From: Chitinophaga pinensis
GTDB lineage: Bacteria; Bacteroidota; Bacteroidia; Flavobacteriales; Flavobacteriaceae
Reading direction: 5' to 3'
Length of the DNA stretch: 32,129 bases
NCBI GenBank assembly: GCA_943324545.2
Contig: CALPMA020000008.1
Location: 1 to 32,129 of the forward strand
Shown: one piece after another, positions 15,898 through 25,300 of the stretch
Numbering within the stretch: the first letter of the stretch is position 1
Layout of the letters: each line of letters begins with the position of its first letter
Program-made: the position numbers and the translations under genes
Notes under the pieces: generated by a model
Told to the model about the DNA's origin: nothing
The model's database searches: none
What the model saw: only the letters and a program-made list of their open reading frames with translations

Positions 15898-15929
15898 AAT
15901 GAGGTAGTTTAAAATTAAACTACCTCATT
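15898..15929 (-). terminator. Perfect 15-bp hairpin between susD and the fusion enzyme
   Basis: AATGAGGTAGTTTAA (15898-15912) and TTAAACTACCTCATT (15915-15929) are exact inverted repeats separated by 2 nt, just after the susD stop. On the minus strand it is followed by A/T-rich but not T-only sequence. It may be a partial terminator or RNA-stability hairpin that lowers expression of downstream enzymes relative to SusCD, a pattern common in such operons. Confidence 0.65.
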
Positions 15930-15939
15930 TAATTATTTA

Positions 15940-17787
15940 TTAGTAGCCAGGATTTTGAGGATAATTTCCTCCCATAGCATTAATTTGGCTTTGTGGTATA
16001 GGCCATCTTATATTTCTTGTAACATCAAAATTAGACCTAATTAAGATGTAATTTGCAGCATTAGTAGCATTTGCAGCAGCAAGAGTAGTTTTACCAGTTG
16101 TGCTACTGTAAACCACTTTATTTAAATAATTGTCAGATCCAGCATAGGTTCTAATTTGAGTGCTCATGGTTGTAGGCCCGAATCTTTTTAATAGATACCA
16201 TCTGTGGCCTAAATTTTCTTGAGACAATTCTCTAGCATCTTCATCAAGAATATCTTGAAGTGTCAATGCCGCAGTTCTAGGAGCATTTCCAGCTCTTACC
16301 CAAGTTTTGTTATAAAATTCTAACGCTTTAGCTTGGTTTCCTTTACGCAAATAGGCCTCAGCACCAATTAAGAATGTTTCTGCTAAACGATACGTTACCA
16401 CATCTTTATAAGAAGGATTATCAACTGTAGTTCGTGTCCATTTATCAAAATATTTAGTGGTAGATGGATGCATGTCTAGTGCATAATTACTAACCATAAA
16501 TTTAGGGGCAATACTACCATTTGATAAAGTAAATGTTAGCGTTTGTCCCACAGCTACGTTGGCGGGAACTGTAATTCCTAAATTAGGATTTGGTTGTCCA
16601 TTTATCAATAAATAATTCATATCCCAAGATTGAACAATTAATCTACGTGTTAAAGGTGTTGGAATATTATTAAATGTAAAATTCTGACGGAAATATTGAT
16701 TGTAACGTTTGTCGTTTACTCTGTCATATAAACCTAATAAATAGTCATTTGGATAAATTCTACCCCAAGAAACGCCACCTTGCTCCATATCTGTCAATAA
16801 TGCTGAAGGACTTGAAACTATAGTTTTATTGTCATATCTTGTTAGTGTAGCAGAAGCAAAGCGATGTCCTGACTGAGTTCCAGACAAGTTAGATGGCGCA
16901 CCACCTACTTGGTTACTCCATTGTTCTACCAATATACATTCGCTGTTGCTAATTTTTGCACCAAGTGAAGAAGTTGAAGCTGGAGTGAATACATCTTTAG
17001 GCTCGGGCATTAAAGCATACATAGATTGGCTTTTTATAGCTTCTACTTGTACTATAGCATCATCCAAGTCCATAGTGCTTAGATTTTGATTTATTGGCCA
17101 CATGTCAACAAGGGCTTTTATGTGTCTAGCTGCCCCTTGAGTAAATCTACCTGTTTGAGTTGTTGACCATGCTAAATTATTGATTGCGTAATTTAAATCC
17201 AGTTTCATTTGGTTCATTACCACAGCTTGATCGGCAGGTTGATAATCAATTGGGTCATTAACATTGTAAGGAGTTACTGGAATTGTTGTAAAATAAATAT
17301 TATCGAATCTTCTTAATAAATTAAAATAAGCATGTGCTCTAAAACAATAGGTTTCTGCTAAAGCTTGTTTCACTTTAGGATCGTTTTGATCCATTTGAAG
17401 TCCATAATAAATAATTTCATTGGCTTTACCAATCATTCTGTAATTGTACAACCAAAATCCTTCAACATCTTTATTATTTGGAGTTAATTTTGTTGGGTCG
17501 TACCAAGCAGTTCCAGACCAATCCCCGTCACCTGCACGAGTGAAAGTAATATCATCTCCTGTCATTAATCCACTTGTAGGCAATGAGCTATTACCTCCAT
17601 TTTCTCCGAATTTTTTACCCATATCTCTTTGGATAGAATACAATGCGGTAACTGCAAATCCTAATCCATCGGGTGTGTTATATATAAAATCCGTTGACAG
17701 ATCAGTTTCGTTTTTTTCAACTAAGAAGTCCGAACAACCGTTGAACAAAAACGACAAAAAAGCTAAAATTAAAATCTTATTTTTCAT
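15940..17787 (-). CDS. SusD/RagB-family glycan-binding lipoprotein
   Basis: 615 aa outer-membrane surface lipoprotein that caps the SusC channel and binds the glycan. The N-terminus is a lipoprotein signal ending in LFNGC (Cys18). The RagB/SusD architecture is visible: early helical TPR-like repeats with ALAETYCFRAHAYFNLLRRF (about 143-162), and a C-terminal portion with TYRLAETFLIGAEAYLRKGN and DEDARELSQENLGHRWYLLKRFG, hallmark stretches of this family. The end RWPIPQSQINAMGGNYPQNPGY is the classic SusD terminus. It starts 11 bp after the susC stop and is co-transcribed from the operator-bearing susC promoter. Length and motifs are complete. Confidence 0.95.
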   Translation of the reverse strand: MKNKILILAFLSFLFNGCSDFLVEKNETDLSTDFIYNTPDGLGFAVTALYSIQRDMGKKFGENGGNSSLPTSGLMTGDDITFTRAGDGDWSGTAWYDPTKLTPNNKDVEGFWLYNYRMIGKANEIIYYGLQMDQNDPKVKQALAETYCFRAHAYFNLLRRFDNIYFTTIPVTPYNVNDPIDYQPADQAVVMNQMKLDLNYAINNLAWSTTQTGRFTQGAARHIKALVDMWPINQNLSTMDLDDAIVQVEAIKSQSMYALMPEPKDVFTPASTSSLGAKISNSECILVEQWSNQVGGAPSNLSGTQSGHRFASATLTRYDNKTIVSSPSALLTDMEQGGVSWGRIYPNDYLLGLYDRVNDKRYNQYFRQNFTFNNIPTPLTRRLIVQSWDMNYLLINGQPNPNLGITVPANVAVGQTLTFTLSNGSIAPKFMVSNYALDMHPSTTKYFDKWTRTTVDNPSYKDVVTYRLAETFLIGAEAYLRKGNQAKALEFYNKTWVRAGNAPRTAALTLQDILDEDARELSQENLGHRWYLLKRFGPTTMSTQIRTYAGSDNYLNKVVYSSTTGKTTLAAANATNAANYILIRSNFDVTRNIRWPIPQSQINAMGGNYPQNPGY

Positions 17788-17798
17788 TTTTATTTTTT

Positions 17799-20700
17799 TT
17801 ATAATGATACGTTAATACCAAAAGTTAATAATTTAGGTTCTGGATAACTCGCTGGGCTACTTTCCGGGCTAAATGATTGGTATTTAGTCCAAGTAAAATA
17901 ATTAGTAGCGGTAGCATATACATTGATTTTAGTACGATTGTCTTTACCGTACCATTTCATTTTCGGAAGAGTATATCCTAATGAAAGTGTTCTTAATCGG
18001 AAATAAGAAGCATCTTGAATTCCCATAGATCGAACATAAGGATCAGAGTAATTTGTTCTAGGCATTGGCGCTTCCTGGCCTAATCCAGTTGGAGTCCAAT
18101 AATCTCTTTTTATTCCATTTAATCTACCACTGTTAGTTCCTCCGTCATTATAATCATATAAATAGGTGTTGTTTCTAACAATCCCTTGAACAGTATAAAA
18201 ATCAAGTAATAAATTAAATCCTTTATAATTAAAATTAGTAGAAAATGAACCAATCCAATCCGGGGTTGCATCTATAATATCTCGATCTCCAGCCTCAGTA
18301 ATTATACCGTCGCCATTTACGTCTTTAACTCTAATTGAACCTACTTTTGCTTGTAATTGAGCGTCTGGCAATGGATTTCCTGAAACATCTCTACCTTGAG
18401 CAGATGCACGAACTTCTTCGATGTTATTGAAAATTCCATCAAATCTATATTCATAGTAACAATCCATTGGGTGACCAATAAACCAGTTATTATTTGGCTG
18501 GCTTAATGGGTTTCCATTGGCATCCACCCTTCCATCTATACTGATAATTTTATTTCTATTTTGACTGAAAGTCAAATTAACTGCCATAGTAAAATCTTTA
18601 GACTTTATGGGTGTTGAGCTCAATTGTAATTCAACTCCACGGTTTTGAACTTCTCCTAAATTTGAGAGTTGAGAAGAATAACCAGAGGAAGCTTGTAACG
18701 TTTTATATACTAATAAATCTGTAGTTTTGGTTGTATAAACCTCCAAACTTCCAGAAATAGCATTGTTAAAGAAACCAAAATCAAATCCAGCATTATGAGA
18801 AGCTGAATTTTCCCATTTCAAGAATGGGTTTGGCATTACATTTCCAGGTAATAAACCTACAGAGTAAGTTGGTCCAGGGCCAAATATAAATTCTGATTGA
18901 CTAGTTGTTGAAGTCGTTTGATAAGCACCAATTCCTTGGTTACCAACTTCACCATAACTATATCTGAATTTTAAGTTATTTACAGTTTCCGAATTATCAT
19001 CATTCAGCTTTAATGCTGCAGAATAAGATGGGAACAATCCCCATTTATTTTCAGTACCAAAAACTGAAGAACCATCATATCTTAAAGATGCTGAAAGTAC
19101 CACTTTGTCTAATAAAGTAACTCTAGCTCTTCCTAAATAAGATTGAATTTGACGATTAGTAACTGAACGGCTAGGCACACCAAATACTGAGGCATTGTTA
19201 AAACCATTAGCTCCAAAATAATCAGTTAGGAAATTTTTAGCCGTTTGAGTGAACCCTTCATTTCTAAATTTGTTCGCACTTTGAACTAAAGTAACATCAA
19301 ATCTATTGGTTTCGTTTAAGTCTTTATTATATGTTAAAATGTTTTCAACTAACCATTCTTTATCGGTTCCAAATTTTAGTTGTCCCCAACCGTTAACCGC
19401 TCTTCCTCTTTCGTGTAAACTAGATTCATAACTTTCTCTATTTTCATTTCGAGCATTATAACTAGTGTTCAAACGGTATTTCAACCCTTTTACAATCTCC
19501 CATTCTGCAAATAAATTCAACAATAATCTATTGGTGAATCTTTGATCTGAAGCTTGTTGGCTATTCCATAGCGGATTGTATTTTAAATCGGTAGTAACGT
19601 ATTGAGCTATATTTCCATTTTGATCATACGGATTTGCATATGGTGAAAACGTAAATGCTTTTTGATACATGTTAGAACTTCCAGAGCTTCCGTTGGTAAT
19701 TCCGTCTTCACCATTAAGTGTAGAAAGTGTATATGAAATATTAGTTCCTATTTTTAATGAATTTGAAATAGAGTGATCCACATTTAATCTACCTGTTGCT
19801 CTCTCATAACTAGAATTCATAATCATACCATCTTGTTTGGTATAATTTAAACTTGAGCTGTATTTTGTTTTTTCACTCCCCCCTTTAATACCTAAATTAT
19901 AGGAATTCATTTGAGCCGGTTTAATCAATTCTTTTTCCCAATTAGTAAGTCTTCCCGCTAAATAATTATTATACAACATTGGATCACCAATAGCTGCTTC
20001 GATTACATACGGCTCTACTTGATCAAGTGGTCTAAAATCATTTTGCCCTGCTAATATCATTGAAATCCATTCAGGACCAGTCATTAAGCTGAAATTCTTT
20101 TTTAGCGTTTCATATGTAGTTGCAGTACTAAATTCAATTTGAGTTTTTCCATTCAAACCTCGATTGGTAGTTACCAAAATTACACCGGCAGAAGCTCGAG
20201 CACCATATATTGCTTGAGAAGAAGCATCTTTCAAAACTTCGACACTTTTAATATCATTCGCATTTAAATCGTCAATATCTGAAACTGGAACTCCATCAAC
20301 AATAAATAAAGGAGAATTACTTCCTGAAAGAGAGCGTTTTCCTCTAATTAAAATATCAGAACCACTCCCTGGTCTTGAAGAACCAATAGTTACTTGAACT
20401 CCTGAAACTCTACCACGAAGCATTTCAGCAACACTAGTTGTAGGAATATTCAACATGTCTTTTACTTTAACTGAAGAAATAGCACCAGTAACATCTTTTT
20501 TGCGTTGTGAACCATAACCAACAACCACCACTTCTTCCAATTCTTTTTTGTCTTCTTGAAGAGTAATGTCTATCGTTTTGTTTGACCCTACGGTTTTGGT
20601 TTGGGATAAAAATCCAATGTAAGAAAATTTAAGTGTTGCTTGATCGTTTAAAACAGCAATGGCATAATTCCCTTGAAGGTCAGATGTGGTGGTAGTTTTA

Positions 20701-20837
20701 TTACTGGAAGTAATAGTAACACCCGCTAATGCACTTCCTTTAGAATCACTTACGGTTCCTGAAACAACTATTTTCCCCGTTTGTGAATAACTTAATGAAG
20801 CAAATAGCAACAATAATAGTACTAATTTTTTTTTCAT
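17799..20837 (-). CDS. SusC/RagA-family TonB-dependent transporter
   Basis: 1012-aa outer membrane importer. A signal peptide (MKKKLVLLLLLFASLSYS) is followed by a carboxypeptidase-regulatory-like domain (about 25-97, VSGTVSDSKGSALAGVTI). The TonB box/plug region EEVVVVGYGSQRKKDVTGAI comes next, with the SusC signature VSGVQVTIGSSRPGSGSDILIRG. The rest is a 22-strand barrel ending in an aromatic-poor LTFGINVSL strand. It transports oligosaccharides bound by SusD across the outer membrane using TonB energy. It is the first gene of the operon. Its leader carries a GTGTTCGTACAC palindrome just after a TTAATTTG box, so a LacI-type repressor probably controls the whole locus. Confidence 0.96.
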   Translation of the reverse strand: MKKKLVLLLLLFASLSYSQTGKIVVSGTVSDSKGSALAGVTITSSNKTTTTSDLQGNYAIAVLNDQATLKFSYIGFLSQTKTVGSNKTIDITLQEDKKELEEVVVVGYGSQRKKDVTGAISSVKVKDMLNIPTTSVAEMLRGRVSGVQVTIGSSRPGSGSDILIRGKRSLSGSNSPLFIVDGVPVSDIDDLNANDIKSVEVLKDASSQAIYGARASAGVILVTTNRGLNGKTQIEFSTATTYETLKKNFSLMTGPEWISMILAGQNDFRPLDQVEPYVIEAAIGDPMLYNNYLAGRLTNWEKELIKPAQMNSYNLGIKGGSEKTKYSSSLNYTKQDGMIMNSSYERATGRLNVDHSISNSLKIGTNISYTLSTLNGEDGITNGSSGSSNMYQKAFTFSPYANPYDQNGNIAQYVTTDLKYNPLWNSQQASDQRFTNRLLLNLFAEWEIVKGLKYRLNTSYNARNENRESYESSLHERGRAVNGWGQLKFGTDKEWLVENILTYNKDLNETNRFDVTLVQSANKFRNEGFTQTAKNFLTDYFGANGFNNASVFGVPSRSVTNRQIQSYLGRARVTLLDKVVLSASLRYDGSSVFGTENKWGLFPSYSAALKLNDDNSETVNNLKFRYSYGEVGNQGIGAYQTTSTTSQSEFIFGPGPTYSVGLLPGNVMPNPFLKWENSASHNAGFDFGFFNNAISGSLEVYTTKTTDLLVYKTLQASSGYSSQLSNLGEVQNRGVELQLSSTPIKSKDFTMAVNLTFSQNRNKIISIDGRVDANGNPLSQPNNNWFIGHPMDCYYEYRFDGIFNNIEEVRASAQGRDVSGNPLPDAQLQAKVGSIRVKDVNGDGIITEAGDRDIIDATPDWIGSFSTNFNYKGFNLLLDFYTVQGIVRNNTYLYDYNDGGTNSGRLNGIKRDYWTPTGLGQEAPMPRTNYSDPYVRSMGIQDASYFRLRTLSLGYTLPKMKWYGKDNRTKINVYATATNYFTWTKYQSFSPESSPASYPEPKLLTFGINVSL

Positions 20838-20906
20838 TTTAATTTTTGAATTTGGTTAGTTTTTGGTTTGATTAATTAGGTTAATTATTTTACACGTACT
20901 GATTGC

Positions 20907-20918
20907 GTGTTCGTACAC
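20907..20918. promoter_or_regulatory. LacI-type operator upstream of susC
   Basis: GTGTTCGTACAC is a 12-bp palindrome with one central mismatch, preceded by GC and followed by A, as at 26035. A -7-like box TTAATTTG (minus, 20934-20927) ends 9 bp before it, so the operator covers the expected transcription start of susC. It lies 70 bp from the susC ATG. The 307-bp susC-LacI spacer holds, besides this, only the LacI promoter box and AT-rich DNA. Confidence 0.75.
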
Positions 20919-21061
20919 ATAAAAAGCAAATTAAATACAAAATGATTTAAATTCCTAATATTTCTTTAAAAAATAATTTACAAAAAGTAATATTACAATA
21001 TTCATTAAAACTACAGAAGTACTTTTAGTAGATTTAGACAATTTTACTACTAAATTTGAAT

Positions 21062-21090
21062 TTTGAGAAAATAAAAAAACGTTATATTTG
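21062..21090 (+). promoter_or_regulatory. Promoter of the LacI-family gene
   Basis: TATATTTG (21083-21090) is a full -7 match, with TTTG at 21062-21065 about 17 bp upstream as a possible -33. No GTGTTCGNACAC operator lies between this box and the gene, so autoregulation at this site is not evident. Confidence 0.55.
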
Positions 21091-21117
21091 CTTATAATTT
21101 TTAAAAAATAGAAAGCC

Positions 21118-22143
21118 ATAATTACCATAAAGAAAATAGCAAAAATGGCCAATGTTTCTACTGGAACAGTTGACCGGATTATCCACAATAGAGGCCGTGT
21201 AAGCCAGGAAAATGTGGACAAAGTCAATGCGCTAATAAAAGAGTATGGGTATATAAAAAATGAATTTGCAAGCAATTTAGTTTTAAACAAAAAATTTAAA
21301 ATTGCAGTTTTAATATTAAAAGAAGACGGATTTACTTATTGGGATGAGCCATTGAAAGGAATTTCCAAAGCAGCCACTGAATTTGTAAACTACGGTTTTA
21401 AAATTGACTATTTTTTCTTCAAATACGACAACCATTCCTTTAATGAAACAGCTGCGAAACTATTAGAACTGGAATATGATGGATTGGTATTTGCACCGGT
21501 ATTTTATGAAGAATCAATCCATTTTATTAATGAATACAAAAAAAAGAACATCCCAATTGTTCTAATTGATTCCAATATTGAAGAAATAAAAGAGGTTTCT
21601 TTTGTAGGACAAGACTCCTTTAGAAGCGGCTATTTAGCTGGAAAATTAATAAGTTACGGAGTAAACTCAGAAACCAATGTAATGCTATTAAAAATTACCA
21701 GTAACATTGAAAATACCTCCAAAACTATTTTTAATCTAAAAAAAATAGAAGGTTTTTATTCCTATTTTGAAGATTACAAATCAAAATTACCAAAATACAA
21801 TTTTACTGAAATAAGCATTAAAGATTCAGTCAAAAACGACCTTAAAATTGAAATGTTCAAAGAAATTGATGCCGTTTTTGTTTTAAATTCAAGGGTTCAT
21901 ATAGTTGCTCAATTTATTAAAGAAAATAAATTGAAAGATATTAGAGTTATCGGTTACGATTTATTAAAACCAAATGTAGATTTACTAAATGAAGGTTATA
22001 TCGATTTTTTAATCAATCAAAAACCCGAAAAACAAGGCTATTTAGGAATTAAAAAACTATATAAAACGTTAGCTCTTAAACAAGAATTAGATGTCCATCT
22101 CAATTATGTTAAAGTGGATATTGTAGTGAGGGAAAATGTTTAA
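21118..22143 (+). CDS. LacI-family transcriptional regulator, non-ATG start likely
   Basis: DNA-binding repressor with an N-terminal LacI helix-turn-helix and a periplasmic-binding-protein-like sensor domain (about 60-340). The only ATG (21145) would begin MANVSTGTVDRIIHNRG and delete the first HTH helix. The in-frame upstream codons, back to a TAG at 21109, read AIITIKKIAK. Joined on, they give TIKKIAKMANVSTGTVDR, a complete LacI headpiece. Initiation must therefore be at ATA 21118 or ATT 21121, with AGAAAG just upstream, or the start has mutated. I place the start at 21118 on that basis; standard pipelines would pick 21145. It is divergent from susC and close to four matching palindromic operators, so it is the probable repressor of the locus. 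The ligand is unknown, presumably a sugar from the imported glycan. Confidence 0.85.
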   Translation: MITIKKIAKMANVSTGTVDRIIHNRGRVSQENVDKVNALIKEYGYIKNEFASNLVLNKKFKIAVLILKEDGFTYWDEPLKGISKAATEFVNYGFKIDYFFFKYDNHSFNETAAKLLELEYDGLVFAPVFYEESIHFINEYKKKNIPIVLIDSNIEEIKEVSFVGQDSFRSGYLAGKLISYGVNSETNVMLLKITSNIENTSKTIFNLKKIEGFYSYFEDYKSKLPKYNFTEISIKDSVKNDLKIEMFKEIDAVFVLNSRVHIVAQFIKENKLKDIRVIGYDLLKPNVDLLNEGYIDFLINQKPEKQGYLGIKKLYKTLALKQELDVHLNYVKVDIVVRENV

Positions 22144-22157
22144 AAATTAAATCATAT

Positions 22158-22187
22158 AAAAAAACCACGCTTATAGCGTGGTTTTTT
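22158..22187. terminator. Bidirectional terminator between convergent genes
   Basis: CCACGCT (22165-22171) and AGCGTGG (22175-22181) flank a TAT loop, with an A run before and a T run after. It serves both the plus-strand LacI gene and the minus-strand 64-aa gene. Confidence 0.88.
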
Positions 22188-22194
22188 ATTTTAT

Positions 22195-22389
22195 TTAAAC
22201 TGTCTTTTTCTTTTTGATTAAGAAGAAGCTCAATGCTATTCCCAAAACAATCATTGGGATAATATAATCATTGATGGGCACCGTTGCTCCAGGGTCTTGT
22301 CCTGGATCAAGTGGGTTGTCTTGTGCGAAAAGCAGTGAATTGCTAAATAACAAAAAGGTGAGTACGATTGATTTTATAGTTGTCTTCAT
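22195..22389 (-). CDS. Small exported membrane protein, 64 aa
   Basis: A Sec signal peptide (MKTTIKSIVLTFLLFSNSLLFA) is followed by an acidic, Pro/Gly-rich linker (DNPLDPGQDPGATVPINDY). Next come one hydrophobic segment (IIPMIVLGIALSFFLI) and a terminal KKKK cluster. The mature protein is thus about 40 residues, anchored in the inner membrane with its linker in the periplasm. It begins 5 bp after the stop of the 1193-aa T9SS protein and is surely co-transcribed with it. I recall similar tiny proteins behind large secreted proteins in flavobacteria, but no function is known to me. The tripartite linker-TM-basic tail layout resembles sorting tails of the PEP-CTERM type without having that motif. 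Confidence 0.75.
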   Translation of the reverse strand: MKTTIKSIVLTFLLFSNSLLFAQDNPLDPGQDPGATVPINDYIIPMIVLGIALSFFLIKKKKTV

Positions 22390-22394
22390 GTTTC

Positions 22395-25300
22395 TTATTT
22401 TTTAATTATTTTAGCAGTAAACACTGAGTTATCACTTCCTTTAATTTTCATGATATAAACGCCTGTTGCCGCATTGCTCATTTTTACTTCATAATTGGTG
22501 TTTTGAGTTGCGTTTTGGATATTTCCTTTTTCTACTTCTTGTCCGATTGCATTACAAATAGTATAAGAATAAATTCCTGTAGCCAAACTTCCTAAATTCA
22601 CTTGGAATGAATCTCCAGTTACTGGGTTCGGAACAATGCTGAAACCATTTGCCTTTGGATTATTCATACCCAAAGCTGATGTTTGGAATACAATTCTGAA
22701 ACGATCACCAGTGCTTAAAGCATCAGTTGTTACCGTAAATGGATATTCCACTGCAGAACCATCTAAAGTTAAAGGAGTTCTAGAATTGGTGAATAAATCT
22801 TCTAGAGTTGCCTCTAAATTTGTAGCAGAAAATTCTTCGGTATTTAATTTCAATTTATAGTTAGCTCCAGCAGTAGTATTCCAAACTTTTACATTTAAAA
22901 CATCTGAAGCAACTAATGGTAAATGGTGATTACTTGCAAAATTTGCTCCGTTTTTAGTGAAAGCAATATTTTCTGTACTATTGGCCATTTTATTTGTAGA
23001 TTGATTGGCAGCAGCATCAGATAGAATAACTGTCATTGCACCATCACGACCCGACCACTCGTTGTTGACTTGTTTGTACAATCCAACACGAAGTAATTCT
23101 GGGGCAGCAGTTCTGAAAACGGCATTACTAAAAGTAGTTCCTTTGTGAGCTTCTTTAATTGTAAAAGTTCCACCTGCAGCAGATTTTACGAAAAACGCTT
23201 GACCTGATTGAATTTGTGTTCCTGAAGTAACAACTGGATTTGAAGTAACATTAGTATACGTTCCACTATTAAATAAATTATAAGTTCCAACAGTGTTTGA
23301 ACCAGTAGCATTGGCATCCCAAACCCAAATATTACCGCCAAAAGCTGCGTTATCAGCATCATTAAGCATTAATGCTGGATCTAGAGGGCTTGCATACGGA
23401 TTGCCAATAAAAGTATATTGAGTAGCTGTACTAGCATATGTTTGATTACCAGTAAATAATGAACCTGTTGCTCTAATTGTAGTTGCACTGGCACTAGTAG
23501 TAACATTATTAGATCCGAACGGACCTGTTACAAATGCCATAAAAGGTTTATTAACTGAACTAGAAAGTAAAGAGCTAGGAGTGGTAGTATCTGTAATTCC
23601 AGACCAAGTATTGTTTGAAGAATTGTAACTTAATAAAGAATTTCCAGTTCCTCCTGAAATAATACCTGTTCCGCCAGCATTTGACCAAATATCAAAACCA
23701 TTAATACCGTTTCCAGTTCCAGCTTCTTGCCAGTTGGCGTTAATCGAATTAGTAGTGTTAACAGGAGATGTCAAAGCTCTCCAAGCCCGTTTGGCAGGAA
23801 TGTAGCGTTCTACGGTTACGTTAGTTGCTCCAGATAAAGTTCCAGTAATTGTTCCAATTCTTGCAGTTCCTATAGCAGTTGATTGCAAAGTTACAGGTCG
23901 CCCATTAAAATTGGTTGTGCCTCCAGTAATATTTAAAGCGGTACCTGGACCAAAAACAGCCGAGGCATTATTGCCTAAAATAAGATTGTTTGCTCCTGTT
24001 GTTAATGAACCCGAAATTAAAGATAGAATGCCATTTACAGTCGCAGATCCTGTTAGGGTTCCTTGAGCATTATTAATAGTAACCGTTAGGTTTGCATAAT
24101 TTAATGGCGAGATATTTTGTGCAGAAGATCTATTGTAAATTACTGTAGAATTTGCACCAAGAGTAATTGGAGTATTGAGATCAACCCCATAAATAGTACC
24201 TTTGTTGGCAGCATCCGTAGTAAATATACCTTGACTTCTTGCTCCAGAAATTGACCCGTTAATTATTGCATTACCACCACCTAAAATAGTTATAAATGAA
24301 CTTGAAGGGGCAACTATTGAAGAACCCGAATCTACTATTAAATATTTACAATTTGGAGTAGAGGTAAGTGCTACGGCTGTGTTATTGGTTATTTTTAAAG
24401 TATTGCAGGGTGTACCTGTGATTCCAGTAGAACCATTTGCATAAGTAATATTTGCCGAGGAATCAATTAAACCTAAAGCAGGTATAGTAGCAGAAGTATT
24501 TTTGAAAATTACTTCGTTATTTCCAGAGCTAGCAGCAGTAATATCAAGTTTTGTTCCTAGACCAAAAGTTATTGGATACGATAAATTAATTGTTAAACTT
24601 ACGGCTGTTGTTGTTGGATCTCCAATAACTAGTTTATTTACACTACTAGTTACATTACCAATTGTAAATGGAGCATCAGTTTCTACTGATGAAGTATTTC
24701 TAATAATAAATGATTGGTAGTTAGTGGCAGAGCCAAAATCAGGCGGGATTGTTCCAGTACCATCAGAATTAGTTCCCCAATTTGAAAGTGTTGCTAACGA
24801 ACCGGTGCCTTTATAATAATAATTAGTAACCACAGTTCCTGAACAAGTTAGTGTTTGTGTTGTTGCAGAAGCACTAGCAAAAGTAATTGCCTCTGACAAG
24901 AGCCCAACATTAGCACCAGATTTAACCCTAACATAAATTGGGGTTGCTGTAACTGTTCCTGACCCAAAAGGAATAGCTACAGAAGTTCCGAAGTCCGAAG
25001 TAGAACTGGTAGAAATCTCAAAATTTGTTGAAGCTGAAACAGTAATGTTAGTCGTAAGATTAACAGCACTTACATTTATAAATTGCGAAGTAGAAACTGA
25101 ATTTGAAGATGAGCCAAAACCTGATAGACTTGAAGCAGACAAAGTTATAGTAGGTGTAACTGGTGTATAACTAATAATTATTTGACCTGGTGCGCCAGCA
25201 CCACCCGTTTTTCCTGAAGTAGAGGTAGTATAGCCACCTGAACCGCCGCCTCCAGGAAGTATTCCAGGGCTGCCGTTAGTTGTGTTATTTCCATTAGCTC

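Noticed and set aside
20955-21290. 111-aa minus-strand ORF overlapping the LacI start
   Set aside because: It is antisense to the LacI headpiece, with a plus-strand promoter box and convincing LacI residues on the other strand.
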